Origin: a virus
Reading direction: 5' to 3' (one strand)
DNA length: 45,150 bases
Virus record (IMG/VR): IMGVR_UViG_3300039210_000142
Location: 1 to 45,150 of that record
The notes under the pieces are model-generated. The model saw only the letters and a program-made list of their open reading frames with translations. It was not told the DNA's origin and ran no database searches. The translations under genes were made by a program, and so were the position numbers. Below, one piece after another: positions 1-7,938 of this stretch. The number at the start of each line of letters is the position of its first letter. Position 1 is the first letter of the stretch.

Positions 1-98
1 CTGGCTCCGACTTCGATGCCGCAGCTCGCGCGGCCCGGATCAAACCCGAGCGCGCGTTGAAGCTGCTCTCCCACCCAGACGTCCGCCCACTCCTGACC
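1..98. repeat. Terminal direct repeat, left copy
   Basis: These 98 bases are identical to 45051-45148 at the other end of the window. The reading frame of a small gene (44978 onward) continues through the repeat into position 110. This is what an assembled circular or circularly permuted phage genome looks like when the contig overlaps itself. The last two bases of the window (45149-45150, cc) disagree with bases 99-100 (aa) and are probably assembly-end noise. A true short terminal repeat cannot be excluded from sequence alone. Confidence 0.9.
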
Positions 99-110
99 AA
101 GGCTGCGTGA
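3..110 (+). CDS. C-terminal part of small HTH-like protein (junction-spanning gene)
   Basis: This is the 3' part of a 59-residue protein whose start is at 44978; the join runs through the 98-bp end repeat. The full product is small and basic: an Arg-rich N-terminus, then a helical stretch with DFDAAARAARIKPERALKLL, which reads like the recognition part of a helix-turn-helix. It ends with a TGA at 108-110, just before the next gene. Its place directly upstream of the terminase block suggests a DNA-binding or packaging accessory role, but this is inference and no family is recognised with certainty. Confidence 0.7.
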   Translation, partial: GSDFDAAARAARIKPERALKLLSHPDVRPLLTKAA

Positions 111-113
111 CCG

Positions 114-299
114 ATGCCCCTAACGCCGATCCGGCTCGTCGACATCCCGCTCCCGCAGCGCATGAGCGCAGCACGGCAAGCAGCCCGCGACTGCCACACG
201 CCACGCGAGGTACACGAGGTCATGGTGGCTGCACTCTGGCCGTCCGAGACGACGTACTGGCTGCGCGCCGAAGCGGTCGAAGCACGTGCCGCGGCCTAG
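114..299 (+). CDS. Hypothetical protein, 61 aa
   Basis: A small ORF starting with ATG a few bases after the preceding stop and overlapping the next gene by 14 bases, in keeping with the close packing of this strand. The product is Ala/Arg-rich and probably helical ([20 protein letters not shown] segment in the middle). No motif or family is recognised. Support comes from position and lack of a competing frame. The region between the HTH-like gene and the HNH nuclease has no better explanation. Confidence 0.55.
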   Translation: MPLTPIRLVDIPLPQRMSAARQAARDCHTPREVHEVMVAALWPSETTYWLRAEAVEARAAA

Positions 300-615
300 A
301 ACGCTGCGGACGTGCTCGACGCCCGGCTGTCCTTCCTTGACGGACGGCGGGAAGTGCTTGAAGCACCGCCGCGAAGCCCAACGTGCAGCCGACGCTCAGC
401 GCCCGTCATCCGCGGGCCGCGGGTACGGCCCGGATCATCAGCGGCTCCGGCGGAAGTGGGCGCCCTGGGTAGCCGCCGGCGGCGTGATCTGCCCGCGCTG
501 CACGCTGCCGATCTTGCCGGGCCAGCTCTGGGACCTCGGTCATGACGACCTTGACCGTTCGCGCTACACCGGGCCCGAGCACGCCGCCTGCAACCGCGCC
601 ACGAAGTCTCACTGA
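286..615 (+). CDS. HNH endonuclease (packaging-associated type)
   Basis: The 109-residue product begins with a zinc knuckle (CSTPGC, then CLKH) followed by a basic stretch with [13 protein letters not shown]. It then has CPRC near residue 68, a LGHDDLDRS segment supplying the first His of the HNH fold, and [10 protein letters not shown] at the end supplying the Asn/His part. Small HNH proteins placed just before the terminase genes are known to act with the terminase in DNA packaging in many siphoviruses. The GTG start at 286 overlaps the upstream gene. One of five HNH-type nucleases in the genome. Confidence 0.85.
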   Translation: MPRPRTLRTCSTPGCPSLTDGGKCLKHRREAQRAADAQRPSSAGRGYGPDHQRLRRKWAPWVAAGGVICPRCTLPILPGQLWDLGHDDLDRSRYTGPEHAACNRATKSH

Positions 616-685
616 TCCATCCCGACGCGAGAGAAGGACAGGCCCCATCCCCGGTTCGAGGCCGGGCGCGTCAACTCCACCCCCA

Positions 686-721
686 CGCCCGCGAGGGCGG
701 TCACTCCACTCTGGAGGAAGC
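686..721 (+). promoter_or_regulatory. Hairpin plus GGTCACTCCAC leader before small terminase
   Basis: A 5-bp stem (CGCCC/GGGCG, 686-690 and 695-699) closed by a GCGA tetraloop is followed by a G-TCACTCCAC segment and then GGAGGAAGCA just before the ATG at 722. Nearly the same arrangement (5-bp stem, 4-base loop, GGTCACTCCAC, GGAGGAAGCA) occurs at 5251-5288 before the scaffold gene. This shows a repeated 5' leader rather than an isolated ribosome site. Function (translation control, RNA stability or protein binding) is unknown. Confidence 0.6.
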
Positions 722-1123
722 ATGGCACCTGCCCCTAAAGCTCCGGGCGCTCGCGTCCGGCGAAACACGAACCAACCGCAGTGGAAGCATCTCGCCGCCG
801 CCAGGCCCGCCACCCCGCCGCCGGCGCCGGAACACTGGTCGGATTGGCGCAAGGAATGGTGGCGCGCGATCTGGCGCTCCCCGATGGCCGTGCTCTGGAT
901 CGAGTCCGACGTGTTCAACCTGCTCGACCTCGGCGAGATCATGGAGCTGCCGAAGAAGAGCGCTGAGCACTACGGCGAGATCCGACAGAAGCTCTCGCAC
1001 TACGGTCTCACCCCCGCCTCGCGAAAGACGCTGTTCTGGGACGTGCCGATCGAGGGCGAAACCGTCGAGGAGAAGAAGGACGACGACAACGACGACAACG
1101 TGCGGCGACTTCGCGCGGTCTAA
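722..1123 (+). CDS. terS: Terminase small subunit (P27-like)
   Basis: A 133-residue protein that would recognise phage DNA and recruit the large subunit. The C-terminal half carries the P27-type pattern: EIMELPKKSAEHYGEIRQKL, then GLTPASRKTLFW, followed by an acidic tail (EEKKDDDNDDN). The N-terminus is Pro/Ala/Arg-rich. The frame is open further upstream to 542. The strong GGAGG at 713-717 just ahead of ATG 722 and the family length both favour the start at 722. The large terminase follows within 4 bases. Confidence 0.82.
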   Translation: MAPAPKAPGARVRRNTNQPQWKHLAAARPATPPPAPEHWSDWRKEWWRAIWRSPMAVLWIESDVFNLLDLGEIMELPKKSAEHYGEIRQKLSHYGLTPASRKTLFWDVPIEGETVEEKKDDDNDDNVRRLRAV

Positions 1124-1126
1124 CCC

Positions 1127-2800
1127 GTGGCCTCGCCGCGGTGCGTGGAATGCGACGGCGACACGTGGACGCGCGAAGGCCGCTGCAAAGCCTGTCTCGT
1201 GTTCCCGACGCTCGGGCACGCCGTCGCACGCTTCATCGAGGCGAACTGCGCCATCCCTGACGGCGACCACGTCGGCGAGCCGTTCATGCTCACCGACGAG
1301 CAGTACCGGTTCCTGCTGAACTTCTACCGTCTCGACCCGGCAACGAAATGGAAGGTCGACAAGAAGGATCCGCGCGGCTCCGGCTGGGTGCTCCCGTTCG
1401 TCTACTACCGCGGCGCGCAGCTCGTCCGACCGCAGAAGTGGGGGAAGGGGCCGTTCGCCGCCGCGATCGTCTGCGCGGAAGCTGTCGGGCCGGTCCGCTT
1501 CGACGGCTGGGACGAGAACGGGCATCCGGTCGGCAAGCCGTGGGAGACGCCGCTGGAACAGATCACAGCCGTCTCGGAGGATCAGGCCGCGAACGTGTGG
1601 CGGATGCTCGTCCCGATGATCCAGCTCGGGTCGATCGCAGCCGATGTTCCCGACACCGGCCAGACGCGGATCAACCTTCCCGGCGGCGGTCGCATTGAGC
1701 CGGTCACGTCGTCGGCGCGCTCTCGGCTCGGCCAGCCGATCACGTTCGCGGTGCAGGACGAGACGCACTCATGGCTGGAACGCAACGGCGGCCTCCTGCT
1801 CGCCGACAACCAGCGGCGCAACCTCGAAGGGATGCAGGGCAGATTCCTCGAGATCACAAACGCGTGGGATCCGCGCGAGAACTCGGTCGCGCAGAAGACC
1901 GCCGAGTCTGGCGAGCCGGGCGTCTACCGCGACGACGTCGACCCAGGCCCGGGGTCAGTCCGCAACAAGGCCGACCGCCGCAGGATGCTCAAGAAGGTCT
2001 TCGGCGACTCGTGGTGGGTCGACCTTGACCGCATCGACGGCGGCATCCAAGCGCTGCTCGCCCGCGGCGAAGGAGCCCAGGCAGAGAGGTTCTTCCTCAA
2101 CAGGAAGCTCGCCGGCGAGGACGCCGCCTTCGACGGCGACCGCTGGGACGACTTGGCCGTGAAGCCGCACCTCGACGCCGACCCCAAGGCCGTCCAGGTT
2201 GTCGGCGTGGACGGTGCCCGCATCGACGACTGCCTCGCTGTCATCGCTACGCAGGTCGTGACGGGCTACCAGTGGGTTGTCGGGATCTGGTCGCGGCCCG
2301 CCGACGCCGGACCCGACTACGAGCACCCGCTCGGCGAGGTTGACGCCACGATGGTTCAGCACCTCAAGGACTTCCCGAACACCTGGCGCGTCTACGTCGA
2401 CCCGGGATACAGCGGCGGCTCCGGCAACATCATGCCGCTCCTCGAGAAGTGGCAAGGCCGCTGGGGCGAGAAACGCATTGTTCCGTGGGAGATGACGGGG
2501 CAGCGGAACAGGCAGGTAACGAAGGCCGTCGCGAACCTCGCCGAGGCAATCATCAGCGGAGAAATCTCCCACGACGGAGACGAGACGTTCACCGCCCACG
2601 TGAAGAACGCGCGCCGCAAAATGGTCAACGTGTTCGACGAGAACGGCCGCAGGATGAGCACTGTTTCCAAGGATCGCCCAGGGTCGCCTCGCAAGATCGA
2701 CGCCGCGTGTGCGGCCATCCTTTCGTGGGAGGCGCGCGGCGACTGCATCGCCGCCGGCGAGGACGAGGCGAAGAGCAACCGCACATTCAGCTTCACCTAA
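1127..2800 (+). CDS. terL: Terminase large subunit
   Basis: A 557-residue ATPase/nuclease that translocates DNA into the prohead. A zinc ribbon-like N-terminus (C6, C9, C19, C22) precedes the ATPase domain, which has RPQKWGKGPF as the Walker A-like segment near residue 105 and FAVQDETH with D211/E212 as Walker B. The RNase H-like nuclease domain shows VVGVDGARIDD, YVDPGYSGG and the late KIDAACAAIL segment. The GTG start lies 4 bases after the small subunit. The N-terminal Cys pairs are an extra seen in some actinophage terminases. Confidence 0.95.
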   Translation: MASPRCVECDGDTWTREGRCKACLVFPTLGHAVARFIEANCAIPDGDHVGEPFMLTDEQYRFLLNFYRLDPATKWKVDKKDPRGSGWVLPFVYYRGAQLVRPQKWGKGPFAAAIVCAEAVGPVRFDGWDENGHPVGKPWETPLEQITAVSEDQAANVWRMLVPMIQLGSIAADVPDTGQTRINLPGGGRIEPVTSSARSRLGQPITFAVQDETHSWLERNGGLLLADNQRRNLEGMQGRFLEITNAWDPRENSVAQKTAESGEPGVYRDDVDPGPGSVRNKADRRRMLKKVFGDSWWVDLDRIDGGIQALLARGEGAQAERFFLNRKLAGEDAAFDGDRWDDLAVKPHLDADPKAVQVVGVDGARIDDCLAVIATQVVTGYQWVVGIWSRPADAGPDYEHPLGEVDATMVQHLKDFPNTWRVYVDPGYSGGSGNIMPLLEKWQGRWGEKRIVPWEMTGQRNRQVTKAVANLAEAIISGEISHDGDETFTAHVKNARRKMVNVFDENGRRMSTVSKDRPGSPRKIDAACAAILSWEARGDCIAAGEDEAKSNRTFSFT

Positions 2801-2808
2801 GGAGCCGC

Positions 2809-4245
2809 ATGGCCGATCCCGCAGCCCAGAGCCCATTGTGGTGGCTGAATAAGCTCGCCGCCGAACTCGCGAAGCGGCAGTCCAAGATGCAGCTCTTCGA
2901 CGCGTACTACCGCGGCGACCACCCTCTCCCGTTCCTGACGAAGGCGCACGACTCGAAGATGCGCGACGAGTTCCGGCAGTTGCTCGAGGACTCCCGCTCG
3001 AACTTTATGCGGCTCGTCGTCGACGCCGTCGAGGAGCGGCTGAAGGTCTCAGGGTTCCGGCTCTCGGCGGAGACGGACGCGGTCGCTGACAAGCCGAGTT
3101 GGGACATCTGGCAGGCCAACGGCTTCGACGCCGAGTCGCAGTCCGTGTTCGCGGAGGCGCTCGTGAAGGGCGTCGCCTACCTGTCCGTGTGGGCTGACAC
3201 CGACAAGGACGGCTACCCCGACATCGCTGTCGAGGATCCGACGCAGACGATCGTCGGCTACCAGCCGGGCTCGAACTTCCGGCAGCGCGCAGCCGCCCTG
3301 AAGATGTGGGTGGACGACTGGACGACGATGCGGCGCGCCAACGTGTACCTGCCTGACGGCATCTACAAGTTCCAGTCGAAGCCGTCCGACATCTCCACTC
3401 GCAGCACGTCGACCGAGGCTTCGATGGCGTTCGATGAGCGGCCCCAATGGGTCGAGCTGCCCGACGAGTTCGTCTCGAACCCGCTCGGAGTCGTCCCGAT
3501 CATTCCGTTGCGTAACCGGCCGCGCATCCTCTGCGAGGGTGAGTCCGAGCTGGCCGACGTGTACCGGATCCAGAACGGCATCAACGGCTTCCTGTTCCTG
3601 CTCGCGCTCGCGGGCTACATGGGCGCGCACAAGCAGCGCTGGGCCGTCGGCCTCACGATCATGGAGGACGAGAGGACCGGCAAGCCGAAGGAGCCGTTCG
3701 ACGTCGACGTCGGAAAGCTCTGGGTGTCTGAGAACTCCGAGGTGAAGTTCGGCGAGTTCTCACAGACCGACCTCGCCGGCTACATCAGTGCGATCGAGCA
3801 GAAGGTGACGCACATCGCCGTCACGACGAGGATGCCGAAGCACTACCTGCTCCCGGAGGGGCAGGAGCCGTCCGGGGACGCGCTCCGCGCCGCAGAGGCC
3901 GGACTCGTCAAGAAGGTCGAGCGCAAGCAGCGCCCGTTCGGGGAGGGTCTCGAGGAGGCGATCCGGCTTGCGCGCCGGTTCGCCGGTGAACCTGACTCGC
4001 CGGTCGACTCTGAGGTTGTGTGGGCGGACGCGCAGACCGACTCTGCGGCGGTGACCGCTGACGCCACGATCAAGATTTTTGCGGCAGGACTCATCCCGTT
4101 GGAAGCCGCGCAGTCGCTGCTCGGATTCAGTCAGACGGAAATCTCGCGCTTCGCGTCGATGCGGGCTGGGGACATGCTGATGCGGCAGCTCATGGCGCCG
4201 CCCGCACCCGCCTCGGCGCCTGACGCGCCGACGCCCGCCGCATGA
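2809..4245 (+). CDS. Portal protein (SPP1 gp6-like)
   Basis: A 478-residue portal that would form the dodecameric ring at the capsid vertex through which DNA passes. The N-terminal pattern, AYYRGDHPLPF, EDSRSNFMRLVVDAVEERL and GFRLS, is typical of the SPP1 gp6-like portals of actinophages. Later parts include PLRNRPRILCEGESEL and the clamp-region stretch SGDALRAAEAGLVKK. The start at ATG 2809 follows GGAG (2801-2804). The reading frame is open well upstream, but the length and the N-terminus match this start. It ends by ATGA overlap with the next gene. Confidence 0.93.
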   Translation: MADPAAQSPLWWLNKLAAELAKRQSKMQLFDAYYRGDHPLPFLTKAHDSKMRDEFRQLLEDSRSNFMRLVVDAVEERLKVSGFRLSAETDAVADKPSWDIWQANGFDAESQSVFAEALVKGVAYLSVWADTDKDGYPDIAVEDPTQTIVGYQPGSNFRQRAAALKMWVDDWTTMRRANVYLPDGIYKFQSKPSDISTRSTSTEASMAFDERPQWVELPDEFVSNPLGVVPIIPLRNRPRILCEGESELADVYRIQNGINGFLFLLALAGYMGAHKQRWAVGLTIMEDERTGKPKEPFDVDVGKLWVSENSEVKFGEFSQTDLAGYISAIEQKVTHIAVTTRMPKHYLLPEGQEPSGDALRAAEAGLVKKVERKQRPFGEGLEEAIRLARRFAGEPDSPVDSEVVWADAQTDSAAVTADATIKIFAAGLIPLEAAQSLLGFSQTEISRFASMRAGDMLMRQLMAPPAPASAPDAPTPAA

Positions 4246-4520
4246 CCACCGACGACGCTGCCCGCGCCGTCCACGAAGCGATCGGCGGCTACCTCGACGA
4301 GGGCGAGATCGTCGTCGCCTGGACGCTCACGATCGACGTCGCTGGCCCTGACAACGTGCGCTACCTCGCGCATCGCGCGGGAGGCGGCATCGACGGTTCG
4401 GACGGGCCGATGGTCTGGACGGCGCTCGGGATGCTGCGCGCGAGCCTCGGCGTCGCCGAGCGGCAACTGGAGGGCTGCACGGTCGACCCGGAGAACGACG
4501 ACGAGGACGCGGACGCGTGA
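4242..4520 (+). CDS. Hypothetical protein between portal and MuF, 92 aa
   Basis: Starts by ATGA overlap with the portal stop and ends by GTGA overlap with the MuF-like gene, so it is translationally coupled to both. The product has a compact core (GGYLDEGEIVVAWTLTIDV, then VRYLAHRAGG) and a very acidic C-terminus (ENDDEDADA). Comparable small proteins with a WT-like strand and an acidic tail occur at this place in other actinophages, but I do not know a function. A minor head or chaperone role is only inference from position. Confidence 0.75.
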   Translation: MTTDDAARAVHEAIGGYLDEGEIVVAWTLTIDVAGPDNVRYLAHRAGGGIDGSDGPMVWTALGMLRASLGVAERQLEGCTVDPENDDEDADA

Positions 4521-5236
4521 GCGTCCCGGCGCCCCCCTCGACCCCGCTCGACCACGCCTACCAGATCCAGCGTCAGCGGCTCTCACAGGCCGTCACCGCA
4601 GCTGCAACGGCCATCTGGGCGCGCGCCTACCAGGACAGGCAGCGGTCGATCTCTCAGACAGTCCAGATCGTCACCGTCGGACAGAAGCACGTCGTCGCGC
4701 TCGTCGACGCGTATTTCGCCGCGAAGATGTTGCAGGCGACCGGCTCGGGCACCGTAAAGGGACTCGACCCGGCGCTCTACACCATCGGCGTGTTGCGCGG
4801 CGTCGCCGCTGACGTCGTCTACGCCAGGCCGTTCGGCGCTCTCGGCGCGGCATTCAACGCGGGCGCCGACAAAGCCCAGGCCGTCGACTCCGGGCTCGCC
4901 GCACTCACGAAGCTCGCCGCCACGGATCTGCAGCTCGCGCAGACGCACTCGGCGCGCGACTGGATGAGTTCGGAGGCCACGATCGTCGGCTGGCGGCGCG
5001 TGCTGAACGGCGCGAGCAGTTGTCCGCTCTGCACAGCCGCGTCGACGCGCACCTACCGCACGTCCGACCTGATGCCGATCCACGAGCACTGCGACTGCAC
5101 CGTCGAGCCCTTGTGGGGCGAACACGCAGTCGCGTCGGTCGGTACCACGGTTCGCGTCGAGAACGACCCCGAGTTGGGGCCGAGGTTGCTAGCGGATTCT
5201 TGGTCGTCGGTCGGCCCGCGCCTCATCACTAGCTAG
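4517..5236 (+). CDS. MuF-like minor head protein
   Basis: A 239-residue protein of the kind encoded next to portals and thought to be a minor capsid or DNA-ejection protein. It is alpha-helical through residue 150, then shows the family signature SCPLCTAASTRTYRTSDLMPIHEHCDC, split here as CPLC near residue 170 and HEHCDC near residue 195, a probable metal-binding pair. The GTG start overlaps the upstream stop. No C-terminal toxin or enzyme fusion is present; the protein ends soon after the HCDC motif. Confidence 0.85.
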   Translation: MSVPAPPSTPLDHAYQIQRQRLSQAVTAAATAIWARAYQDRQRSISQTVQIVTVGQKHVVALVDAYFAAKMLQATGSGTVKGLDPALYTIGVLRGVAADVVYARPFGALGAAFNAGADKAQAVDSGLAALTKLAATDLQLAQTHSARDWMSSEATIVGWRRVLNGASSCPLCTAASTRTYRTSDLMPIHEHCDCTVEPLWGEHAVASVGTTVRVENDPELGPRLLADSWSSVGPRLITS

Positions 5237-5250
5237 TTCGCGAATCCCAC

Positions 5251-5288
5251 GGCGCTCAAGCGCCGGTCACTCCACAAGGAGGAAGCAC
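5251..5288 (+). promoter_or_regulatory. Hairpin plus GGTCACTCCAC leader before scaffold gene
   Basis: A GGCGC/GCGCC stem (5251-5255, 5260-5264) with a TCAA loop is followed by GGTCACTCCAC (5265-5275) and a strong Shine-Dalgarno, AAGGAGG, then GAAGCA before ATG 5292. It is the second copy of the arrangement at 686-721. The hairpin bases differ between the two copies while the pairing is kept, which argues for a selected structure. Confidence 0.6.
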
Positions 5289-5291
5289 GCC

Positions 5292-5927
5292 ATGCCGGAC
5301 CCCGATCCGACTCCGACCCCTGCGCCCGATCCGAAGCCCGCACCTGATCCGGCTCCCGAGCCCGCCAAGACGTTTACGCAGGCGGATGTCAATGCCCTGC
5401 TAGTGCGCCAGAAGCGCGCTTTTTTGACCGGCCAGGACGACGGAGCTTTTTCCGTCCCGAACGAGTTCAAGCAACTGCACGAGTATCGGAAAAAGGCCGA
5501 AGAGTTCGACAAGCTCGAAGAGGCGAACAAGACGGAGCTCGAGAAGCAGACCGCCCGCGCCGACAAAGCCGAAGCCGACGCCCTGAAGGCGACCGAACGC
5601 GTCAAGGAATCGACGCTCCGCTCGGCGATCATCGCCGAGGCCGCGAAGCGCCAGGTCGTCGACCCGGACGCCGCAGTCGCACTGCTCGACCGGGCATCGC
5701 TGGAGCTCGACGACACCGGCAACCCAACCAACATCTCGAAGGCGATGGACTCGCTTCTGAAGTCCAAGTCGTACCTGGTCGGGGCCGCCAAGGGCGACGC
5801 GGATCAGGGAGCACGCACGGGCGGAGCAGACCAGCTCGGCCGCGAAGCGCTCAAGACCATGAGCCCGGAGGAGATCACGAAGGCCACCCGTGAGGGTCGC
5901 TTCAACCATCTCCTCACGGGCGCGTAA
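5292..5927 (+). CDS. Scaffolding protein
   Basis: A 211-residue protein expected to direct prohead assembly and leave before DNA entry. A Pro/Asp-rich N-terminal leader (PDPTPTPAPDPKPAPD) is followed by FTQADVNALLVRQK, a long charged coiled coil (residues about 60-110, EEFDKLEEANKTELEKQTARADKAEAD split across heptads) and a helical C-terminus ending REGRFNHLLTGA. That composition, its place directly before the coat gene and the strong ribosome site fit a scaffold. Identity rests on architecture and position rather than a catalytic motif. Confidence 0.85.
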   Translation: MPDPDPTPTPAPDPKPAPDPAPEPAKTFTQADVNALLVRQKRAFLTGQDDGAFSVPNEFKQLHEYRKKAEEFDKLEEANKTELEKQTARADKAEADALKATERVKESTLRSAIIAEAAKRQVVDPDAAVALLDRASLELDDTGNPTNISKAMDSLLKSKSYLVGAAKGDADQGARTGGADQLGREALKTMSPEEITKATREGRFNHLLTGA

Positions 5928-6022
5928 CAGCACCAGCTTTTCACCATGGGGACGGCCGCCATCAGGCCGGACACGCCGCATAGCCGGCGGATCCAACAAC
6001 CAATTCAAGAAAGGCGAACCTG

Positions 6023-6874
6023 ATGGCAATCGTCCAGTTCGTACCGGAGCTGTGGTCACCGAACATCCTGACCAACCTCCGCGCCAAGCTCGTCTACGGC
6101 GGCCTCGGCAACAACGACTATGAGGGCCTGATCTCCCAGATCGGAGACACCGTCCACATCACGTCGTTCACCGATCCGGCAGTCCGGTCGTACACGAAGA
6201 ACTCGAACATCTCGTGGGATCTGCTGACGGACGCCACGCGCGCCCTGCTGATCGACCAGGGCGACTACTTCGCGTTCACCGTCGACGACATCGACCGTCG
6301 GCAGGCGTTCCCCGGCTTCGTCGCCGCGGCGTCGAAGGGCGCGGCGTACAACCTCGCGTTCAACGTCGACGACTACATCTCGGACATCCTCATCGCCTCC
6401 GCCGACGCGACGGCGCAGGACCTCGGCGCGCAGGCGTGGGACATCTCCGACAACAGCGCGTACAACTTCATCGTCGCGTTCCGAACGAAGCTGAACCGGG
6501 CGAACGTGCCGATGGAAGGCCGCTGGATCGTCGTGTCGCCCGAGCTGTACGCGGCACTGCTCCAGGACGTCCGGTTCATCAACGCCGCCGCATCGGGCGA
6601 CCAGTCGAACCAGGCGCTGCGCGAGGGCTTCGTCGGACGGATGGCCGGCTTCGACGTGTTCGAGTCGAACACGGTCTCCGAGCCGACCGCCGGCACGTAT
6701 CACGTGCTCGCCGGCTCGCCGATCGCGTTCACGTACGCCGACCAGATCCTCGAGACCGAGGCTGTCCGGCTGCAGAACCAGTTCGGCGACGGCATCCGCG
6801 GCCTGCACGTGTACGGGGCCAAGGTCGTCTACCCGACGGCAGTCGTGCTCGCGTCGGTCACCGTCCAGGCGTAA
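6023..6874 (+). CDS. Major capsid protein
   Basis: A 283-residue coat protein. It begins MAIVQFVPELWSPNIL and continues with a GDTVHITSFTDPAVRSY segment typical of the P22 gp5-like / HK97-fold coat group of actinophages. It then has DDYFAF-type strands (GDYFAFTVDDIDRRQAF), VVSPELYAALLQD and a C-terminal GAKVVYPTAVV strand. It lies directly after the scaffold with a 95-base gap holding an AAAGG ribosome site. Length is normal for the family with no delivery or protease domain fused. Confidence 0.92.
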   Translation: MAIVQFVPELWSPNILTNLRAKLVYGGLGNNDYEGLISQIGDTVHITSFTDPAVRSYTKNSNISWDLLTDATRALLIDQGDYFAFTVDDIDRRQAFPGFVAAASKGAAYNLAFNVDDYISDILIASADATAQDLGAQAWDISDNSAYNFIVAFRTKLNRANVPMEGRWIVVSPELYAALLQDVRFINAAASGDQSNQALREGFVGRMAGFDVFESNTVSEPTAGTYHVLAGSPIAFTYADQILETEAVRLQNQFGDGIRGLHVYGAKVVYPTAVVLASVTVQA

Positions 6875-6906
6875 CCCGCCGCATCGACAGCCAAAGGAGA
6901 TTCACG

Positions 6907-7113
6907 ATGGCAAAGAACACCCAGGACGCCGAGGCGCGTTCGGTGGGAACGTCCCGCTCGGTGCAGGCCCTCGGGCAGATCCAGGATCAGCTCGACGGCA
7001 AACACGGCCCCGGTCAGATCAAGACGGGCGTCAACGCCCCGATCGAGCGCACGAAGGCCGACGACGAGCTGCTGAAGGTGCTCGAAGACGAAAACGCGAA
7101 CCGGCTCGCCTGA
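6907..7113 (+). CDS. Hypothetical small protein after capsid, 68 aa
   Basis: Starts at ATG 6907 after AAAGGAG (6893-6899), a good ribosome site. The product is hydrophilic and Lys/Asp/Gln-rich (VQALGQIQDQLDGKHG, then KADDELLKVLEDE), with no membrane segment or Cys motif. It sits where a head decoration or head-completion gene is often found, but nothing in the sequence proves that. The frame is open far upstream; the ribosome site decides this start. Confidence 0.72.
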   Translation: MAKNTQDAEARSVGTSRSVQALGQIQDQLDGKHGPGQIKTGVNAPIERTKADDELLKVLEDENANRLA

Positions 7114-7117
7114 GCTG

Positions 7118-7885
7118 GTGAACGTCTGTCTTGTCAGCCCCGCGTGGGGCCGGTTCGACGTGACCCGGATGGTGCTCGCTGAGCGCCGCTGGATGTGCGA
7201 CGAACTGGCCCTGCGCGGGCTGCAAGTCACATCGGTGATCGTGGCCGACGACGAGAACCTCGAGATCGCCGAGGAGTACGGCTTTGACACCGTCGAGATG
7301 GGAAACCTCGACCTCGGCGCCAAGTTCAACGCCGGGTATCGGTACGCGGCCGGGCAGGGCGCGGACGTCTTCGTCCACTGCGGCTCGGACGACTGGATCC
7401 ACCCGGACGCGTTCAACATCCTGGCCGAGACCAACCTCAACGCCGAAGCACCGATGCCGGATCCGACGCCGGGAAACCCGGTCGTGTGGCGGCGCTCACC
7501 GTCGATGGTGTCGCAACGCCGGATCCTGCTCGTCGACCTCTCCCGCGGCCAGGCGCAACGCTGCTTCGTGCATGGCCGCTACGGGTGCATCCCGTGGATG
7601 ATCCCGCGGAAGGCGTTGCAGCCGGAGGGGTTCGCGCCGATCGGGCCGGGCCACATGCGCGGCATCGACGGCGCCCTCGTCCGCGGACTCACGGCCCGCC
7701 CGACCTTCGTGTTCCAGGACGCGCCGGACGAGTGGTGCGTCGACTTCAAGTCCGCCACGAACGTGACGCCGTACCGCGGTCTAGCGTCCGCGCTCGGTGT
7801 CGGTGACGAAGAGGACGCGTGGCCGATGCTCGCCGAGTTCTACCCCGAGCACCTGATCGACATGGCGCGCTCGCTCGCCGCATGA
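7118..7885 (+). CDS. Glycosyltransferase-like protein (GT-A fold)
   Basis: A 255-residue protein that opens with a strand and loop typical of family 2-type GT-A transferases (VCLVSPAWGRFDVTRMVLAERR), then VTSVIVADDENLEIAEEYG and the DXD-like FVHCGSDDWIHPDAF near residue 90. This Asp pair would bind the divalent ion and nucleotide sugar. The C-terminal part has PRKALQPEGFAPIGPGHMRGIDG, an acceptor-type loop. GTG start 4 bases after the previous gene. First gene of an island of carbohydrate-active-like genes between capsid and connector. Donor and acceptor are unknown. Confidence 0.72.
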   Translation: MNVCLVSPAWGRFDVTRMVLAERRWMCDELALRGLQVTSVIVADDENLEIAEEYGFDTVEMGNLDLGAKFNAGYRYAAGQGADVFVHCGSDDWIHPDAFNILAETNLNAEAPMPDPTPGNPVVWRRSPSMVSQRRILLVDLSRGQAQRCFVHGRYGCIPWMIPRKALQPEGFAPIGPGHMRGIDGALVRGLTARPTFVFQDAPDEWCVDFKSATNVTPYRGLASALGVGDEEDAWPMLAEFYPEHLIDMARSLAA

Positions 7886-7913
7886 GAACGGCCCCCGTTT
7901 CCGAGGGCCGTTC
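7886..7913. terminator. Bidirectional hairpin terminator candidate
   Basis: A perfect 9-bp stem GAACGGCCC/GGGCCGTTC (7886-7894 and 7905-7913) starts at the base after the glycosyltransferase stop codon. It lies between that rightward gene and the end of the leftward gene at 7939, where a bidirectional terminator is expected. There is no T-run on either side, so intrinsic strength is uncertain. Confidence 0.6.
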
Positions 7914-7938
7914 TGTCGCGACGAGAGGCGGAGACTTG

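Noticed and set aside
542-721. N-terminal extension of the small terminase
   Set aside because: The frame is open, but the stretch lies over the HNH gene and the hairpin leader, is Pro/Arg-rich without family match, and ATG 722 has a strong ribosome site.
406-3630. Long minus-strand ORFs opposite terminase and portal
   Set aside because: Long open frames on the antisense strand are expected in high-GC coding DNA; their products are Arg/Asp/Val-biased, lack motifs and have no ribosome sites.
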